Below, one piece after another: positions 9,216 to 17,169 of a DNA stretch of 42,831 bases. The notes under the pieces are model-generated. The model made no database searches, had not been told where the DNA came from, and saw nothing but the letters and a program-made list of their open reading frames with translations. The stretch covers positions 1-42,831 of the forward strand of contig JAKSRB010000009.1 of the NCBI GenBank assembly GCA_024403825.1. Direction: 5' to 3'. The position numbers and the translations under genes were made by a program. The number at the start of each line of letters is the position of its first letter. The stretch's first letter is position 1. Origin of the DNA: Ruminococcus sp. (lineage in GTDB: Bacteria > Bacillota > Clostridia > Oscillospirales > Acutalibacteraceae).

Positions 9216-10010
9216 ATGGCACAATATGAAATAATAAAAACAGAAATTGACGAATTTAAAATGGATTGCATACATTTTGGAAACGGTAAAATCCCTATGG
9301 TAATAATACCTGGAGTAAGTATAAATCCGATTGCACCAATGGGAGCATCGGTAGTCAATGCTTATAAAATTTTTAATGATAGATATGATGTTTATTTATT
9401 TGACAGGAAAACACCTATGCCAAAAGAATATTCTGTTTATCAGATGTCTGAGGATACTGTAAAGGTAATGAAAAAGCTTGGAATAAGCAATGCCTGCATT
9501 TTTGGTACATCTCAGGGCGGTATGATTGCACAGTATATTGCTATTAATCATCCAACATTTGTTAAAAAGCTTATCCTTGCATCCACTATGTCAAAAATGA
9601 ATGAAGTTGCAAAAGCTACTTTTAATAAATGGCTTGAGCTTGCTGATAAAAAAGATTATCAGGGTATTAAATATGCAATGCTTACAGATTTATTTTCAGA
9701 CAGATTTATTGAAATGTACGGAAAAATGTTTATTGAAATGCAGCCTGAAATTACTGCTAAGGATTGTGAAAGGTTTATTACTCAGGTAAATGCCTGCGTA
9801 AAATTTGATTGTTACAATGAACTTGAAAAAATAACCTGCCCTGTATTAGTAATCGGTGCCGAAAATGATAAGGTTTTATCAGCTGATGCATCAGTTGAAA
9901 TAGCAGATAAGCTTGGCTGCAAGCTGTATATTTATAAAGATTATGGGCATGTAGTTTATGATGAAGCACCTGATTATAAGGAAAGGATACTTGAGTTTTT
10001 TGAAAGCTGA
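9216..10010 (+). CDS. Alpha/beta-fold hydrolase
   Basis: A 264-residue cytoplasmic alpha/beta hydrolase without a signal peptide. The nucleophile elbow is GTSQGG (Ser99), and the rest of the triad is probably Asp218 (GAENDKV) and His245 (DYGHVVYDEAP). An oxyanion region IIPGVSINP is near residue 30. The substrate is unknown; relatives include esterases, haloperoxidase-like enzymes and C-C hydrolases. The start follows AAAGGATTAGAGAT. It lies 81 bp after the L,D-transpeptidase gene, beyond a terminator, so it may have its own weak promoter. Confidence 0.85.
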   Translation: MAQYEIIKTEIDEFKMDCIHFGNGKIPMVIIPGVSINPIAPMGASVVNAYKIFNDRYDVYLFDRKTPMPKEYSVYQMSEDTVKVMKKLGISNACIFGTSQGGMIAQYIAINHPTFVKKLILASTMSKMNEVAKATFNKWLELADKKDYQGIKYAMLTDLFSDRFIEMYGKMFIEMQPEITAKDCERFITQVNACVKFDCYNELEKITCPVLVIGAENDKVLSADASVEIADKLGCKLYIYKDYGHVVYDEAPDYKERILEFFES

Positions 10011-10061
10011 ATTATTTGTAACTAATTTTTAAATCTGAATATTTTTCAACTCAAAATCAAA

Positions 10062-10087
10062 AGGGACTGTATTTTTTGACAGTCCCT
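10062..10087. terminator. Shared terminator between convergent genes
   Basis: AGGGACTGT (10062-10070) and ACAGTCCCT (10079-10087) form a perfect 9-bp stem with an 8-nt loop. It lies between the convergent alpha/beta hydrolase and HAD genes. The T-rich tail (TTTTGATTTT) is on the minus-strand side, so it ends the HAD transcript best. Confidence 0.75.
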
Positions 10088-10106
10088 CTATTCATTCACA
10101 ACAAAT

Positions 10107-10745
10107 TTATAAAATATTATCTGCAAGCATAAGCAATTCCGAAAAATTTTCAATAGTATAAGGTGGTTTTTCTGCATTGCCAAATCCGTACTTTGCAAAA
10201 ACAAAAGGTACTTCTGCTTGATTTGCGGCATCAAAATCACTTTGAGTATCACCTATATATACAGCCTTTTCAATGTTATTGCGTTCCATAATAATTCGGA
10301 TATTCTCGCCCTTTGTTTTGCCTGTTACACCTGCACATTCAAAATCTGTTACAATATTTTCAAGATTATAATACTTAATAAATGCCTGAATATATCCGTC
10401 CTGACAGTTGCTTACTATACAGATTTTATGTTTTTCGCAAAGTTGATTTAATGTTTGTACAACATTTGGATAAATAATTGCTCCGTTTTGCTCCAGATAA
10501 CTGCACTGAGTTCTACAACATTCTATAAGAATCTCCGAACCTCGTTTTATACTCAGCTCTGGCAAGGCTATTTCTGCTATCTGAGCAAGTGTTTTTCCCA
10601 TATAGCTTTCCATTTCCTGCTGGGTTATCTGTTTTGAGGTTTCAGAGCTGTATTTTCTCAACACCCCATTCCAGACAGGCAAAATGGCAGATGTTGTATC
10701 CCATAATGTTCCGTCCATATCAAATATTAATGCTTTGTTACTCAT
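10107..10745 (-). CDS. HAD-family hydrolase (phosphoglycolate phosphatase-like)
   Basis: A 212-residue HAD phosphatase with motif I DMDGTLWD (nucleophile Asp9, acid Asp11), motif II SNCQDG, motif III lysine in GKTKGENIR and motif IV GDTQSDFDAA. The alpha-helical cap between motifs I and II is of the C1 class, as in Gph/PgmB-type phosphatases. The substrate cannot be told from sequence. The start follows GAGGATTT. It lies 6 nt downstream of the nitroreductase stop, in one operon with it. Confidence 0.88.
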   Translation of the reverse strand: MSNKALIFDMDGTLWDTTSAILPVWNGVLRKYSSETSKQITQQEMESYMGKTLAQIAEIALPELSIKRGSEILIECCRTQCSYLEQNGAIIYPNVVQTLNQLCEKHKICIVSNCQDGYIQAFIKYYNLENIVTDFECAGVTGKTKGENIRIIMERNNIEKAVYIGDTQSDFDAANQAEVPFVFAKYGFGNAEKPPYTIENFSELLMLADNIL

Positions 10746-10751
10746 AAATCC

Positions 10752-11282
10752 TCAATCTATTGTATATACATAATTATTTTTGCGTGGAGAAACGGCTGTT
10801 GCGTTCTCTCCGTCCTTATATCCGAGAATACAATGTCCTATTCCCTCAAAATCGCCCTCTATTCCAAGTGATTTTAATATATTCTTTCCCTCTTCGCTTT
10901 CAAATTCCTGCTTTGCTCGGTGAATCCAACAGCTGCCTATTCCTAAATCCTCTGCCGCAAGCATAAGATTTTCCATTACAAGAGTTCCGTCATAAATATA
11001 GGTCGGATATTTTTTATCTGCAAGAACAATCAATACTACAGGTGCATTATAGAATGGGTCAAAGCCTTTTTCTGCTCCCATAATTTCTGCATTCATTGCA
11101 GATAGCTTATCACGCATTTCCCTATTTGTCACCTTGATTATTATGGGTGACTGAAAATTTCTTCCTGTTGGTGCATATGTTCCTGCCTCGATAATTTTAT
11201 TAATTACATCATCAGGCAGCATATCAGACTTATATTTTCTCGTACTTCTTCTTGACTTTATAATATCTAATGTTTCAGGCAT
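10752..11282 (-). CDS. Nitroreductase family protein (FMN-dependent)
   Basis: A 176-residue flavin oxidoreductase of the NfsA/NfsB fold. The N-terminal FMN/phosphate motif is SRRSTRKYK, followed by GTYAPTGRNFQSP and, near the C-terminus, GIGHCILGYKDG. The start at 11282 follows AGGAGG with an 8-nt spacer; the longer frame to 11342 lacks a comparable SD. No ferredoxin-like cysteine cluster is present. The physiological substrate is unknown. It heads a two-gene unit with the HAD hydrolase and is divergent from the arsR operon. Confidence 0.87.
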   Translation of the reverse strand: MPETLDIIKSRRSTRKYKSDMLPDDVINKIIEAGTYAPTGRNFQSPIIIKVTNREMRDKLSAMNAEIMGAEKGFDPFYNAPVVLIVLADKKYPTYIYDGTLVMENLMLAAEDLGIGSCWIHRAKQEFESEEGKNILKSLGIEGDFEGIGHCILGYKDGENATAVSPRKNNYVYTID

Positions 11283-11420
11283 AGTAATAACCTCCTGTAT
11301 ATTTGTTTTATTCAGTATATCACGATTAGCTGACAAATTCAATTATATTAATAACAGAAATGCTGATTTCTATTAAATTAACACTTAACGCAGTTTTTTG
11401 AGAATAATTTCAAAATCCTA

Positions 11421-11449
11421 TTGACAAATATAAATTCAGGTGGTATATT
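11421..11449 (+). promoter_or_regulatory. Promoter of the metal-resistance operon
   Basis: -35 TTGACA (11421-11426), 17-bp spacer, -10 TATATT (11444-11449) preceded by TGG, an extended -10. Transcription should start near 11456, directly before the inverted repeat at 11462-11483. Confidence 0.8.
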
Positions 11450-11461
11450 TAAATTAACATA

Positions 11462-11483
11462 TGAACACATTTACATATGTTCA
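11462..11483. promoter_or_regulatory. Probable ArsR/SmtB operator
   Basis: TGAACA (11462-11467) and TGTTCA (11478-11483) are perfect inverted arms 10 bp apart, just downstream of the -10 box. ArsR/SmtB repressors of the zinc type bind AT-rich repeats of this TGAACA/TGTTCA kind. Binding here would block the start of transcription, so the regulator encoded 40 bp downstream is the likely ligand. Confidence 0.7.
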
Positions 11484-11522
11484 ATCTTAAATCAATAAAC
11501 TAAAGCTAAAAAGGTGATAAAT

Positions 11523-11843
11523 ATGAGTGAAAATCAAAGTAAAAAAATCAATTCTGAAATTCCAGATATAGAGGTTCTATTTGAACTTGCAGACCTATTC
11601 AAGGTTTTTGGTGATTCAACAAGACTGAGAATAATGGTTACAATCTCAGATAATGAAATGTCTGTACTAAATATTGCAGAAACACTGAATATGGAGCAAA
11701 GCACTATCTCCCACCAGTTGAGAGTATTGCGACAAAATAAACTCGTGCGTGTACGCAGAGAGGGCAAGCAGATTTATTATAGCCTTGATGATGACCATGT
11801 TAAAAAAATAATAGATATGGGACTTGACCATATTCTTGAATAA
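11523..11843 (+). CDS. ArsR/SmtB-family metal-responsive repressor (zinc-type alpha5 site)
   Basis: A 106-residue winged-helix repressor; the start is the ATG six bases after AAAAGGTG. The DNA-binding helix is in MEQSTISHQLRVLRQNKLV. The C-terminal helix carries Asp90, His92, His103 and Glu106 in DxH-N10-HxxE spacing. This is exactly the alpha5 site that binds Zn(II)/Co(II) in SmtB and CzrA. The alpha3 cysteine motif of CadC/ArsR (ELCVCD) is replaced by DNEMSVLN, so cadmium/lead or arsenic sensing of that kind is unlikely. It heads an operon with a methyltransferase and a P1B-ATPase and has an inverted-repeat operator in its own promoter. The metal assignment is an inference from these ligands. 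Confidence 0.9.
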   Translation: MSENQSKKINSEIPDIEVLFELADLFKVFGDSTRLRIMVTISDNEMSVLNIAETLNMEQSTISHQLRVLRQNKLVRVRREGKQIYYSLDDDHVKKIIDMGLDHILE

Positions 11844-11869
11844 TTTTGATAAATAATGGGGTGTTGATT

Positions 11870-12463
11870 GTGGATAAAAGTTTTTGGGATAAATATTCGG
11901 TAATATATAATCTGTTTATGAGAAAAGATTCCAAAATGTATCAGGAAATGTTTAAACTTATAGGAAAACAGATAAAAGGCAAAAAAGTACTTGAGGTAGC
12001 TACAGGAACAGGACTTATTGCTAAGAATTGTGCAGAATATGCTGATACTATGTGTGCAACAGATTTTTCAGACGGAATGTTAAATAAGGCAATGAGTGGA
12101 AATATTCCTGAAAATTTAACATTTGCAAGACAGGATGCCTGCAATCTGACTTATGAGGACAATACCTATGATGTAGTAATAATATCAAATGCCTTACATA
12201 TTATGCCAAATCCTGATAAAGCATTGCAGGAAATACGAAGAGTATTAAAACCAGACGGTATATTAATTGCTCCGACATTTACCCATGGAAAAATGAAGAA
12301 GCAACAACAACTTTTATCAAAAGCAATGGGATTAATTGGCTTTAAATTCAAGGGGTGGACAAAAGAAACATATATAAACTTTATTGAGAAAAGCGGTTGG
12401 AAAATTACATTTACAAAACAAATTGCAGGCTGGTTTCCACTAACCTATGTTGAATGTAATTAA
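11870..12463 (+). CDS. Class I SAM-dependent methyltransferase
   Basis: A 197-residue methyltransferase. The SAM-binding motif I is VLEVATGTG, followed by the acidic residue region CATDFSDGML, and motif IV is YDVVIISNALHIM. The layout resembles the MenG/UbiE-like group of Methyltransf_11 enzymes. It lacks the conserved cysteines expected of the arsenite methyltransferase ArsM. The likely start is the GTG at 11870 after GGGGTG; a TTG at 11846 is also in frame. It lies between the zinc-type ArsR gene and the metal ATPase gene (15-nt gap downstream), so it is probably induced with them. Its substrate in metal stress is unknown. Confidence 0.85.
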   Translation: MDKSFWDKYSVIYNLFMRKDSKMYQEMFKLIGKQIKGKKVLEVATGTGLIAKNCAEYADTMCATDFSDGMLNKAMSGNIPENLTFARQDACNLTYEDNTYDVVIISNALHIMPNPDKALQEIRRVLKPDGILIAPTFTHGKMKKQQQLLSKAMGLIGFKFKGWTKETYINFIEKSGWKITFTKQIAGWFPLTYVECN

Positions 12464-12478
12464 TCAGGGGGAATAATT

Positions 12479-14839
12479 ATGAAATACACTTTTATTTTAC
12501 AGAATTTAAACTGTGCAAATTGTGCAGGAAAAATCGAAAATAAGATAATTAATACAGACGGATTTGAAAATGTCAGCTTTAACTTTGCTACTAAGAAGCT
12601 TAACTTTTCTACTAACAAATCTAATCCACTTTCTGAAATTCAGGCTATTTGCGACAGCATTGAAGACGGTGTTACTGTTGTTGACCTTATGGCTCTTAAA
12701 TCTAAAAAATACACTTTCATTTTACAGAATTTAAACTGTGCGAATTGTGCAGGAAAAATCGAAAATAAGATAATTAATACAGACGGATTTGAAAATGTCA
12801 GCTTTAACTTTGCTACTAAGAAGCTTAACTTTTCTACTAACAAATCTAATCCACTTTCTGAAATTCAGGCTATTTGCGACAGCATTGAAGACGGTGTTAC
12901 TGTTGTTGACAGCACCAATAGCAATGAGGCTACACACAGTCATAACCATAGCGAGCATTGTGATGATTGTAATGACCACGAACATTCAAAGCATACATCA
13001 AAAAATAAAATCTCATCATCTGCAATTTTAATCATAATTGCAATTATATGCGGAGTTTGTGCAATAGCAAGTGAATGGCTTTTGCCACAAGGCAATTACA
13101 GCCATATAATTCAAGCTGTTTTCAGCCTTGCAACTATCCTTACATCAGGACTTGACACATTTAAAAGAGGATTAAAGAATATAATCAAATTTAAATTTGA
13201 TGAAACTGCCTTAATGACAATAGCAGTAGTAGCAGCATTTTGTCTTGGAGAATTTGTTGAAGCCGCAATGGTAACATTATTATTTGCAGTAGGAGAACTA
13301 ATCGAAGACAAAGCAGTTAATGCATCACGCAGAGATATTGAAAAGCTTGCACAAATCCGACCTGACTCAGCAACAGTTATCAGAAACGGAAAAGAATATA
13401 TTACAAATGCAGAGAATGTTGCAATAGGTTCAATTATTATTGTAAAGCCACACGAAAGAGTACCACTTGACGGAAAAATAATCAAAGGTAAAACAACTCT
13501 TGACAATTCAGCATTGACAGGAGAAAGCCTGCCAATAGATGCAGGCGAAGGAAGCGAAGTATTAAGCGGTGCAATAAACGGAAACAGCCTTATTGAAATA
13601 CAGACAATGAAGGAATTTGGTGAAAGTACAGCAACCAGAATTTTGCGACTTGTTGAAGACGCTGCTGCACAAAAAGGTAAAAATGAAAAATTAATTTCAA
13701 GATTTGCCTCAATTTATACTCCGATAGTAATAGTAATATCAATTCTTATAGCAGTAGTACCTACAATAATACTCGGAGATTTTACAGTATGGCTCTATCG
13801 TGCCTTGACCTGTCTTGTTGCCTCCTGTCCTTGCTCAATAGTAATCTCCGTACCTCTCGCCTACTATTCCGGAATTGGAGCATCATCAAAAATCGGTGTA
13901 CTTATTAAGGGTGGAAAATATCTTGAAGCACTTGCAAAAGCTGACTCATTTGTTTTTGACAAAACAGGTACACTCACAACAGGTAAGCTGAGTGTGAATA
14001 AGATTGAAGCTTTCGGAAATATGTCTGTAAATGATGTGCTTGCACTTGCAGCCGCTTGCGAAAAACATTCAGTTCATCCGATAGCAACCGCCATAAAGCA
14101 AAAGGCAAATAATCTTAAATTGCCTGAATTAATTAATTATAATGAGAATGCAGGTTACGGCACAAGTGCCGAGTATAAAGGTAAAAAGGTTGAGTGTGGA
14201 GGATATAAGATTTTAAGCTCAGAGGAAAAACAACTGATAAAATCTGATTCAACAGTATTTTTGAAATACGATAACAAATTAGTAGGAGCAATAAGCGTAA
14301 GCGATACATTAAGAATCGAGTCAAAGCAGGTTATCTCAGAGTTAAAAAATCTTGGAGTAAAGAACACAGTAATGCTTACAGGTGATTCAGCACAAACCGC
14401 TAAAAATGTAAGCGGTGAGCTTGGATTAAGTGATTTCAAGGCAGATTTATTACCAGCAGATAAGCTTAGTGAATTTAAGAAAATTAAGGATAAATCAAAA
14501 TCAGCCTGCTTTATCGGTGACGGCATAAACGATGCCCCTGTACTTTCTGCAAGTGATTGCGGTATAGCAATGGGACTTGGCAGTGAAGCGGCAATAGAGG
14601 CGGCAGATGCGGTACTCGCCTCAGGAACACTTGAACAGCTCCCAACTGCAATAAAGCTTGCCCGCAAGGTTATGAATACAGTAAGAACCAACATTGCTTT
14701 CTCACTCATAGTAAAAGCAACAGTAATAATACTTGCGGCATTTGGTATAGCACATATGTGGATGTCAGTAATCGCTGATACAGGAGTAAGCGTATTATGC
14801 GTACTTTATGCGGCAAGACTTTTGGAAATGAAAAAGTAA
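12479..14839 (+). CDS. P1B-type heavy-metal exporting ATPase (ZntA/CadA-like) with duplicated HMA domain
   Basis: An integral membrane ATPase of 786 residues that probably pumps Zn(II) (perhaps Cd/Co) out of the cell. Two N-terminal HMA domains (about 1-70 and 76-144) have metal sites LNCANC at Cys12/15 and Cys87/90. They are identical over 68 residues because of a tandem DNA duplication. A His/Cys-rich linker (about 150-172, THSHNHSEH, CDDCNDHEHSKH) follows. The core shows TGES (347-350), the CPC ion-channel motif (450-452), phosphorylation motif DKTGT (Asp494), the HP motif (KHSVHP) and GDGINDAP. CPC followed by SIVIS fits the Zn/Cd subgroup better than the copper one. The regulator upstream is zinc-type, which agrees. 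Confidence 0.93.
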   Translation: MKYTFILQNLNCANCAGKIENKIINTDGFENVSFNFATKKLNFSTNKSNPLSEIQAICDSIEDGVTVVDLMALKSKKYTFILQNLNCANCAGKIENKIINTDGFENVSFNFATKKLNFSTNKSNPLSEIQAICDSIEDGVTVVDSTNSNEATHSHNHSEHCDDCNDHEHSKHTSKNKISSSAILIIIAIICGVCAIASEWLLPQGNYSHIIQAVFSLATILTSGLDTFKRGLKNIIKFKFDETALMTIAVVAAFCLGEFVEAAMVTLLFAVGELIEDKAVNASRRDIEKLAQIRPDSATVIRNGKEYITNAENVAIGSIIIVKPHERVPLDGKIIKGKTTLDNSALTGESLPIDAGEGSEVLSGAINGNSLIEIQTMKEFGESTATRILRLVEDAAAQKGKNEKLISRFASIYTPIVIVISILIAVVPTIILGDFTVWLYRALTCLVASCPCSIVISVPLAYYSGIGASSKIGVLIKGGKYLEALAKADSFVFDKTGTLTTGKLSVNKIEAFGNMSVNDVLALAAACEKHSVHPIATAIKQKANNLKLPELINYNENAGYGTSAEYKGKKVECGGYKILSSEEKQLIKSDSTVFLKYDNKLVGAISVSDTLRIESKQVISELKNLGVKNTVMLTGDSAQTAKNVSGELGLSDFKADLLPADKLSEFKKIKDKSKSACFIGDGINDAPVLSASDCGIAMGLGSEAAIEAADAVLASGTLEQLPTAIKLARKVMNTVRTNIAFSLIVKATVIILAAFGIAHMWMSVIADTGVSVLCVLYAARLLEMKK
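12482..12910 (+). repeat. Tandem duplication of the HMA-domain coding sequence
   Basis: Two 204-bp copies (12482-12685 and 12707-12910), offset by 225 bp (75 codons), differ at only two third-codon positions, both silent. A 21-bp joining piece encodes LMALKSK. The duplication is in frame and adds one metal-binding domain. The near-identity points to a recent event or ongoing gene conversion. Confidence 0.97.
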
Positions 14840-14870
14840 AAATAAAAAATAAATAGTACATAATAAAAAG

Positions 14871-14915
14871 CATAGCAAACGGTATGTAAAACTACAGCCG
14901 TCTGCTATGTTTTTA
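14871..14915 (+). terminator. Terminator of the metal-resistance operon
   Basis: CATAGCAaACGG (14871-14882) pairs with CCGTcTGCTATG (14898-14909) and is followed by TTTTT. It lies 31 nt after the ATPase stop. Confidence 0.8.
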
Positions 14916-15021
14916 CTTTTTAATAAATTCATACTACTTAATCACTAAAAAATCACATATACTAAAATGATAAAACGAAATAAATTTTTAGAAGATTTTT
15001 TATTGAATTTTATGGAGTATA

Positions 15022-15050
15022 TTGACAATCCTACTAAAAGAATGTATAAT
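15022..15050 (+). promoter_or_regulatory. Consensus promoter of the suf operon
   Basis: -35 TTGACA (15022-15027), 17-bp spacer, -10 TATAAT (15045-15050): a perfect sigma-A consensus. It lies inside the N-terminal extension of the long sufC frame, which supports the internal start at 15093. Confidence 0.85.
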
Positions 15051-15058
15051 TTAATTAA

Positions 15059-15070
15059 TGGCATATGCCA
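15059..15070. promoter_or_regulatory. Palindrome at the suf transcription start
   Basis: TGGCATATGCCA is a perfect 12-bp palindrome just after the expected transcription start (about 15057) and 23 bp before sufC. It could be an operator for the DUF134 regulator of the same operon, or a small 5' hairpin. Only the symmetry is seen; the role is inferred. Confidence 0.4.
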
Positions 15071-15092
15071 AAAATTAAGAAGGAAGAAATTT

Positions 15093-15818
15093 ATGCTTGA
15101 ATTAAAAAATATTTCTTTTGAAGTTTCAGACGAAAAAGGAACTAAGGAAATTATAAAAGATTTAAACTTAAAAATAGATGACGGAAAATTTGTTGTAATC
15201 ACAGGACCGAACGGAAGTGGAAAATCAACCACCGCAAAAATCATAGCAGGAATTGAACAGCCTGTAAGTGGAAGTATCTATTTAGACGGCAAGGATATTA
15301 CTAACAAAACAATAACTGAAAGAGCAAATGCAGGAATCAGCTTTGCATTTCAACAGCCAGTAAGATTTAAAGGAATTACGGTACTTGATTTATTGAAGCT
15401 TGCTTCAAAAAAACAGCTTACCCCTGCCGAGGCAGGAAAGTATCTTGAAATGGTAGGTCTCAGAGCAAAGGACTATATCAGAAGAGAAGTAAATTCGTCC
15501 TTATCAGGCGGAGAATTAAAGCGAATAGAAATTGCAACCGTACTTGCAAGAGAAACCAAGCTTTCAATTTTTGATGAACCAGAAGCAGGAATAGATTTAT
15601 GGAGCTTTCAGAATTTAATTCAGGTATTCAAACATATGAGAGAAACTACCAAAGGCTCAATCCTTATCATCTCTCATCAGGAACGAATACTTGAAATTGC
15701 AGATGAAATAATACTGCTTTCTGACGGAACAGTAGTAAAGCAGGGTACAAAAGAAGAGATATTACCAGAACTGCTTAAAAAGGCAAATGAAAAAACAGCA
15801 TTAAACAAACCTGCATAA
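15093..15818 (+). CDS. sufC: Fe-S cluster assembly ATPase SufC
   Basis: SufC is the ABC-type ATPase of the SUF iron-sulfur scaffold; it is soluble and works with SufB. The start at 15093 follows AAGAAGGAAG and gives 241 residues, the family size; the longer frame from 14967 contains the promoter. Visible motifs are Walker A GPNGSGKST, the Q-loop (FAFQQPVRF), the ABC signature LSGGELKR, Walker B LSIFDEPEAGID and the H-loop ISHQER. DEPEAGIDLW is characteristic of SufC as opposed to transporters. sufB follows after 15 nt. Confidence 0.94.
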   Translation: MLELKNISFEVSDEKGTKEIIKDLNLKIDDGKFVVITGPNGSGKSTTAKIIAGIEQPVSGSIYLDGKDITNKTITERANAGISFAFQQPVRFKGITVLDLLKLASKKQLTPAEAGKYLEMVGLRAKDYIRREVNSSLSGGELKRIEIATVLARETKLSIFDEPEAGIDLWSFQNLIQVFKHMRETTKGSILIISHQERILEIADEIILLSDGTVVKQGTKEEILPELLKKANEKTALNKPA

Positions 15819-15833
15819 GGGAGAATAAATACA

Positions 15834-16754
15834 ATGATAGATGAAATACAGAAGAGATTACTTGCAGAGGTTGCAGACCTGCACGAAGTACCTGAGGGAG
15901 CATATAATCTGAGAGCAAACAGCAAGCTTGCAGGAAGAAGCACAACAGCAAACATAGATATAATAACAAAAGAAGATGTAAGCGGAATTGATATAAAAAT
16001 AAAGGACGGCACAAAAAACGAAAGTGTTCATATACCAGTAGTGCTGAGTGACAGCGGTTTAAAAGAAACAGTATATAATGATTTCTATATTGGTGAAAAC
16101 TGTGATGTAATAATAGTTGCAGGCTGTGGAATACACAACTGCGGAAATCAGGATTCCGAACATGACGGTGTACATCGTTTTTATGTAGGAAAAAACTCAA
16201 AGGTCAGATATGTTGAAAAGCATTATGGCGAGGGTGACGGAACAGGCAAGCGAATATTAAATCCTGTAACCGAAGTATATATGCAGGAGAACAGCTCAAT
16301 GGAAATGGAAATGGTTCAGATTAAGGGAGTAGATTCCACAATCAGAACCACCAAAGCGGAGCTTGACGCAGGAGCAAAGCTAATAGTAAGAGAAAGGCTG
16401 ATGACACATGGAAATCAGACAGCCGAAAGCATATATGAAACAAATCTGAATGGCGAAGGCTCGTCAGCAGATGTTGTATCCCGTTCCGTAGCAAAAGACT
16501 CATCATATCAGAAATTCGATTCGAGAATTACAGGAAATGCTGCTTGTACAGGTCATACTGAATGCGATGCCATAATTATGGATAATGCAAAAATACTTGC
16601 CGTACCACAGCTTGAAGCAAATGACATTGATGCGGCATTGGTACACGAAGCAGCAATAGGAAAAATTGCAGGCGAACAAATTATCAAGCTTATGACCTTA
16701 GGATTAACAAAAGAGCAGGCAGAAGAGCAGATAATAAACGGCTTTTTGAAGTAA
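15834..16754 (+). CDS. sufB: Fe-S cluster scaffold SufB/SufD-family protein (short form)
   Basis: A 306-residue SufBD-core protein. Canonical SufB is about 470 residues, so this is the short form found with SufC alone in anaerobes and archaea, described as a minimal SUF-like system. The beta-helix core is recognisable in CDVIIVAGCGIHNCGNQDSEHDG, KVRYVEKHYGEG and the C-terminal segment NDIDAALVHEAAIGKIAGEQ, where SufB/SufD proteins have their conserved His/Cys/Glu cluster-binding region. Cys116 and Cys121 area (VAGCGIHNCGNQ) are candidate ligands. No sufD, sufS or sufU is encoded nearby, so cysteine desulfurase must come from elsewhere in the genome. The DUF134 gene follows after 13 nt. Confidence 0.88.
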   Translation: MIDEIQKRLLAEVADLHEVPEGAYNLRANSKLAGRSTTANIDIITKEDVSGIDIKIKDGTKNESVHIPVVLSDSGLKETVYNDFYIGENCDVIIVAGCGIHNCGNQDSEHDGVHRFYVGKNSKVRYVEKHYGEGDGTGKRILNPVTEVYMQENSSMEMEMVQIKGVDSTIRTTKAELDAGAKLIVRERLMTHGNQTAESIYETNLNGEGSSADVVSRSVAKDSSYQKFDSRITGNAACTGHTECDAIIMDNAKILAVPQLEANDIDAALVHEAAIGKIAGEQIIKLMTLGLTKEQAEEQIINGFLK

Positions 16755-16767
16755 CGGAGGATTATTA

Positions 16768-17103
16768 ATGGCACGACCATGTAGTGTAAGGCGAGTATGC
16801 AAAGCACCTGAACAGCATATCCTTGCATTTGAGAATGATAATAAAGGAACTTCAAAAGAGCCGTTGAGGCTTACAATAGATGAGTATGAAACAGTAAGAT
16901 TGATTGACCTTGTCGGAGTAAGTCAGGCAGAATGTGCCAGAAGAATGGGAATTGCACGAACAACTGCACAGATGATATACGCACACGCAAGGGAGAAGCT
17001 TGCCAGATGCCTTGTAAACGGAGAGAAATTGTCTGTTGAGGGTGGCAATTACTATGAATGTGACGGTTCAGCAGGTTGTCCTGAATGTGGAAACAAAGAT
17101 TAA
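16768..17103 (+). CDS. DUF134/UPF0251 DNA-binding protein
   Basis: A 111-residue helix-turn-helix protein of the DUF134 family; the MARPxxxRRV start is typical. The HTH resembles sigma-70 region 4: TIDEYETVRLIDLVGVSQAE, then CARRMGIARTTAQMIYAHAR. Cysteines are placed at both ends (RPCSVRRVCKAP, and CDGSAGCPECGNKD at the C-terminus), suggesting a metal or Fe-S site. The target is unknown for the family. It is the third gene of the sufC-sufB operon (SD GGAGG, 13-nt gap), which makes control by iron-sulfur status an attractive guess. A shared terminator follows. Confidence 0.85.
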   Translation: MARPCSVRRVCKAPEQHILAFENDNKGTSKEPLRLTIDEYETVRLIDLVGVSQAECARRMGIARTTAQMIYAHAREKLARCLVNGEKLSVEGGNYYECDGSAGCPECGNKD

Positions 17104-17137
17104 TAAAAAGACAAAATTATAAAATATTAAAGTAAAA

Positions 17138-17169
17138 AACGAGTTGACTTAATTATAAGCCAACTCGTT
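17138..17169. terminator. Bidirectional terminator overlapping the end of the dockerin gene
   Basis: AACGAGTTG (17138-17146) pairs with CAACTCGTT (17161-17169), with an inner stem CTTA/TAAG. It serves the convergent DUF134 (plus) and dockerin (minus) genes. The last codons of the dockerin gene, encoding NELAYN and the stop at 17149, lie inside the hairpin. The minus-strand T run is GTTTTTTA. Confidence 0.8.

Noticed and set aside
12479..14839. Copper-type P1B-ATPase
   Set aside because: The CPC is followed by SIVIS, the linker is His-rich and the regulator is a zinc-type SmtB, which favour zinc or cadmium.
14967..15092. Longer sufC frame starting at 14967
   Set aside because: A perfect-consensus promoter lies inside it and the SD AAGAAGGAAG precedes the ATG at 15093.
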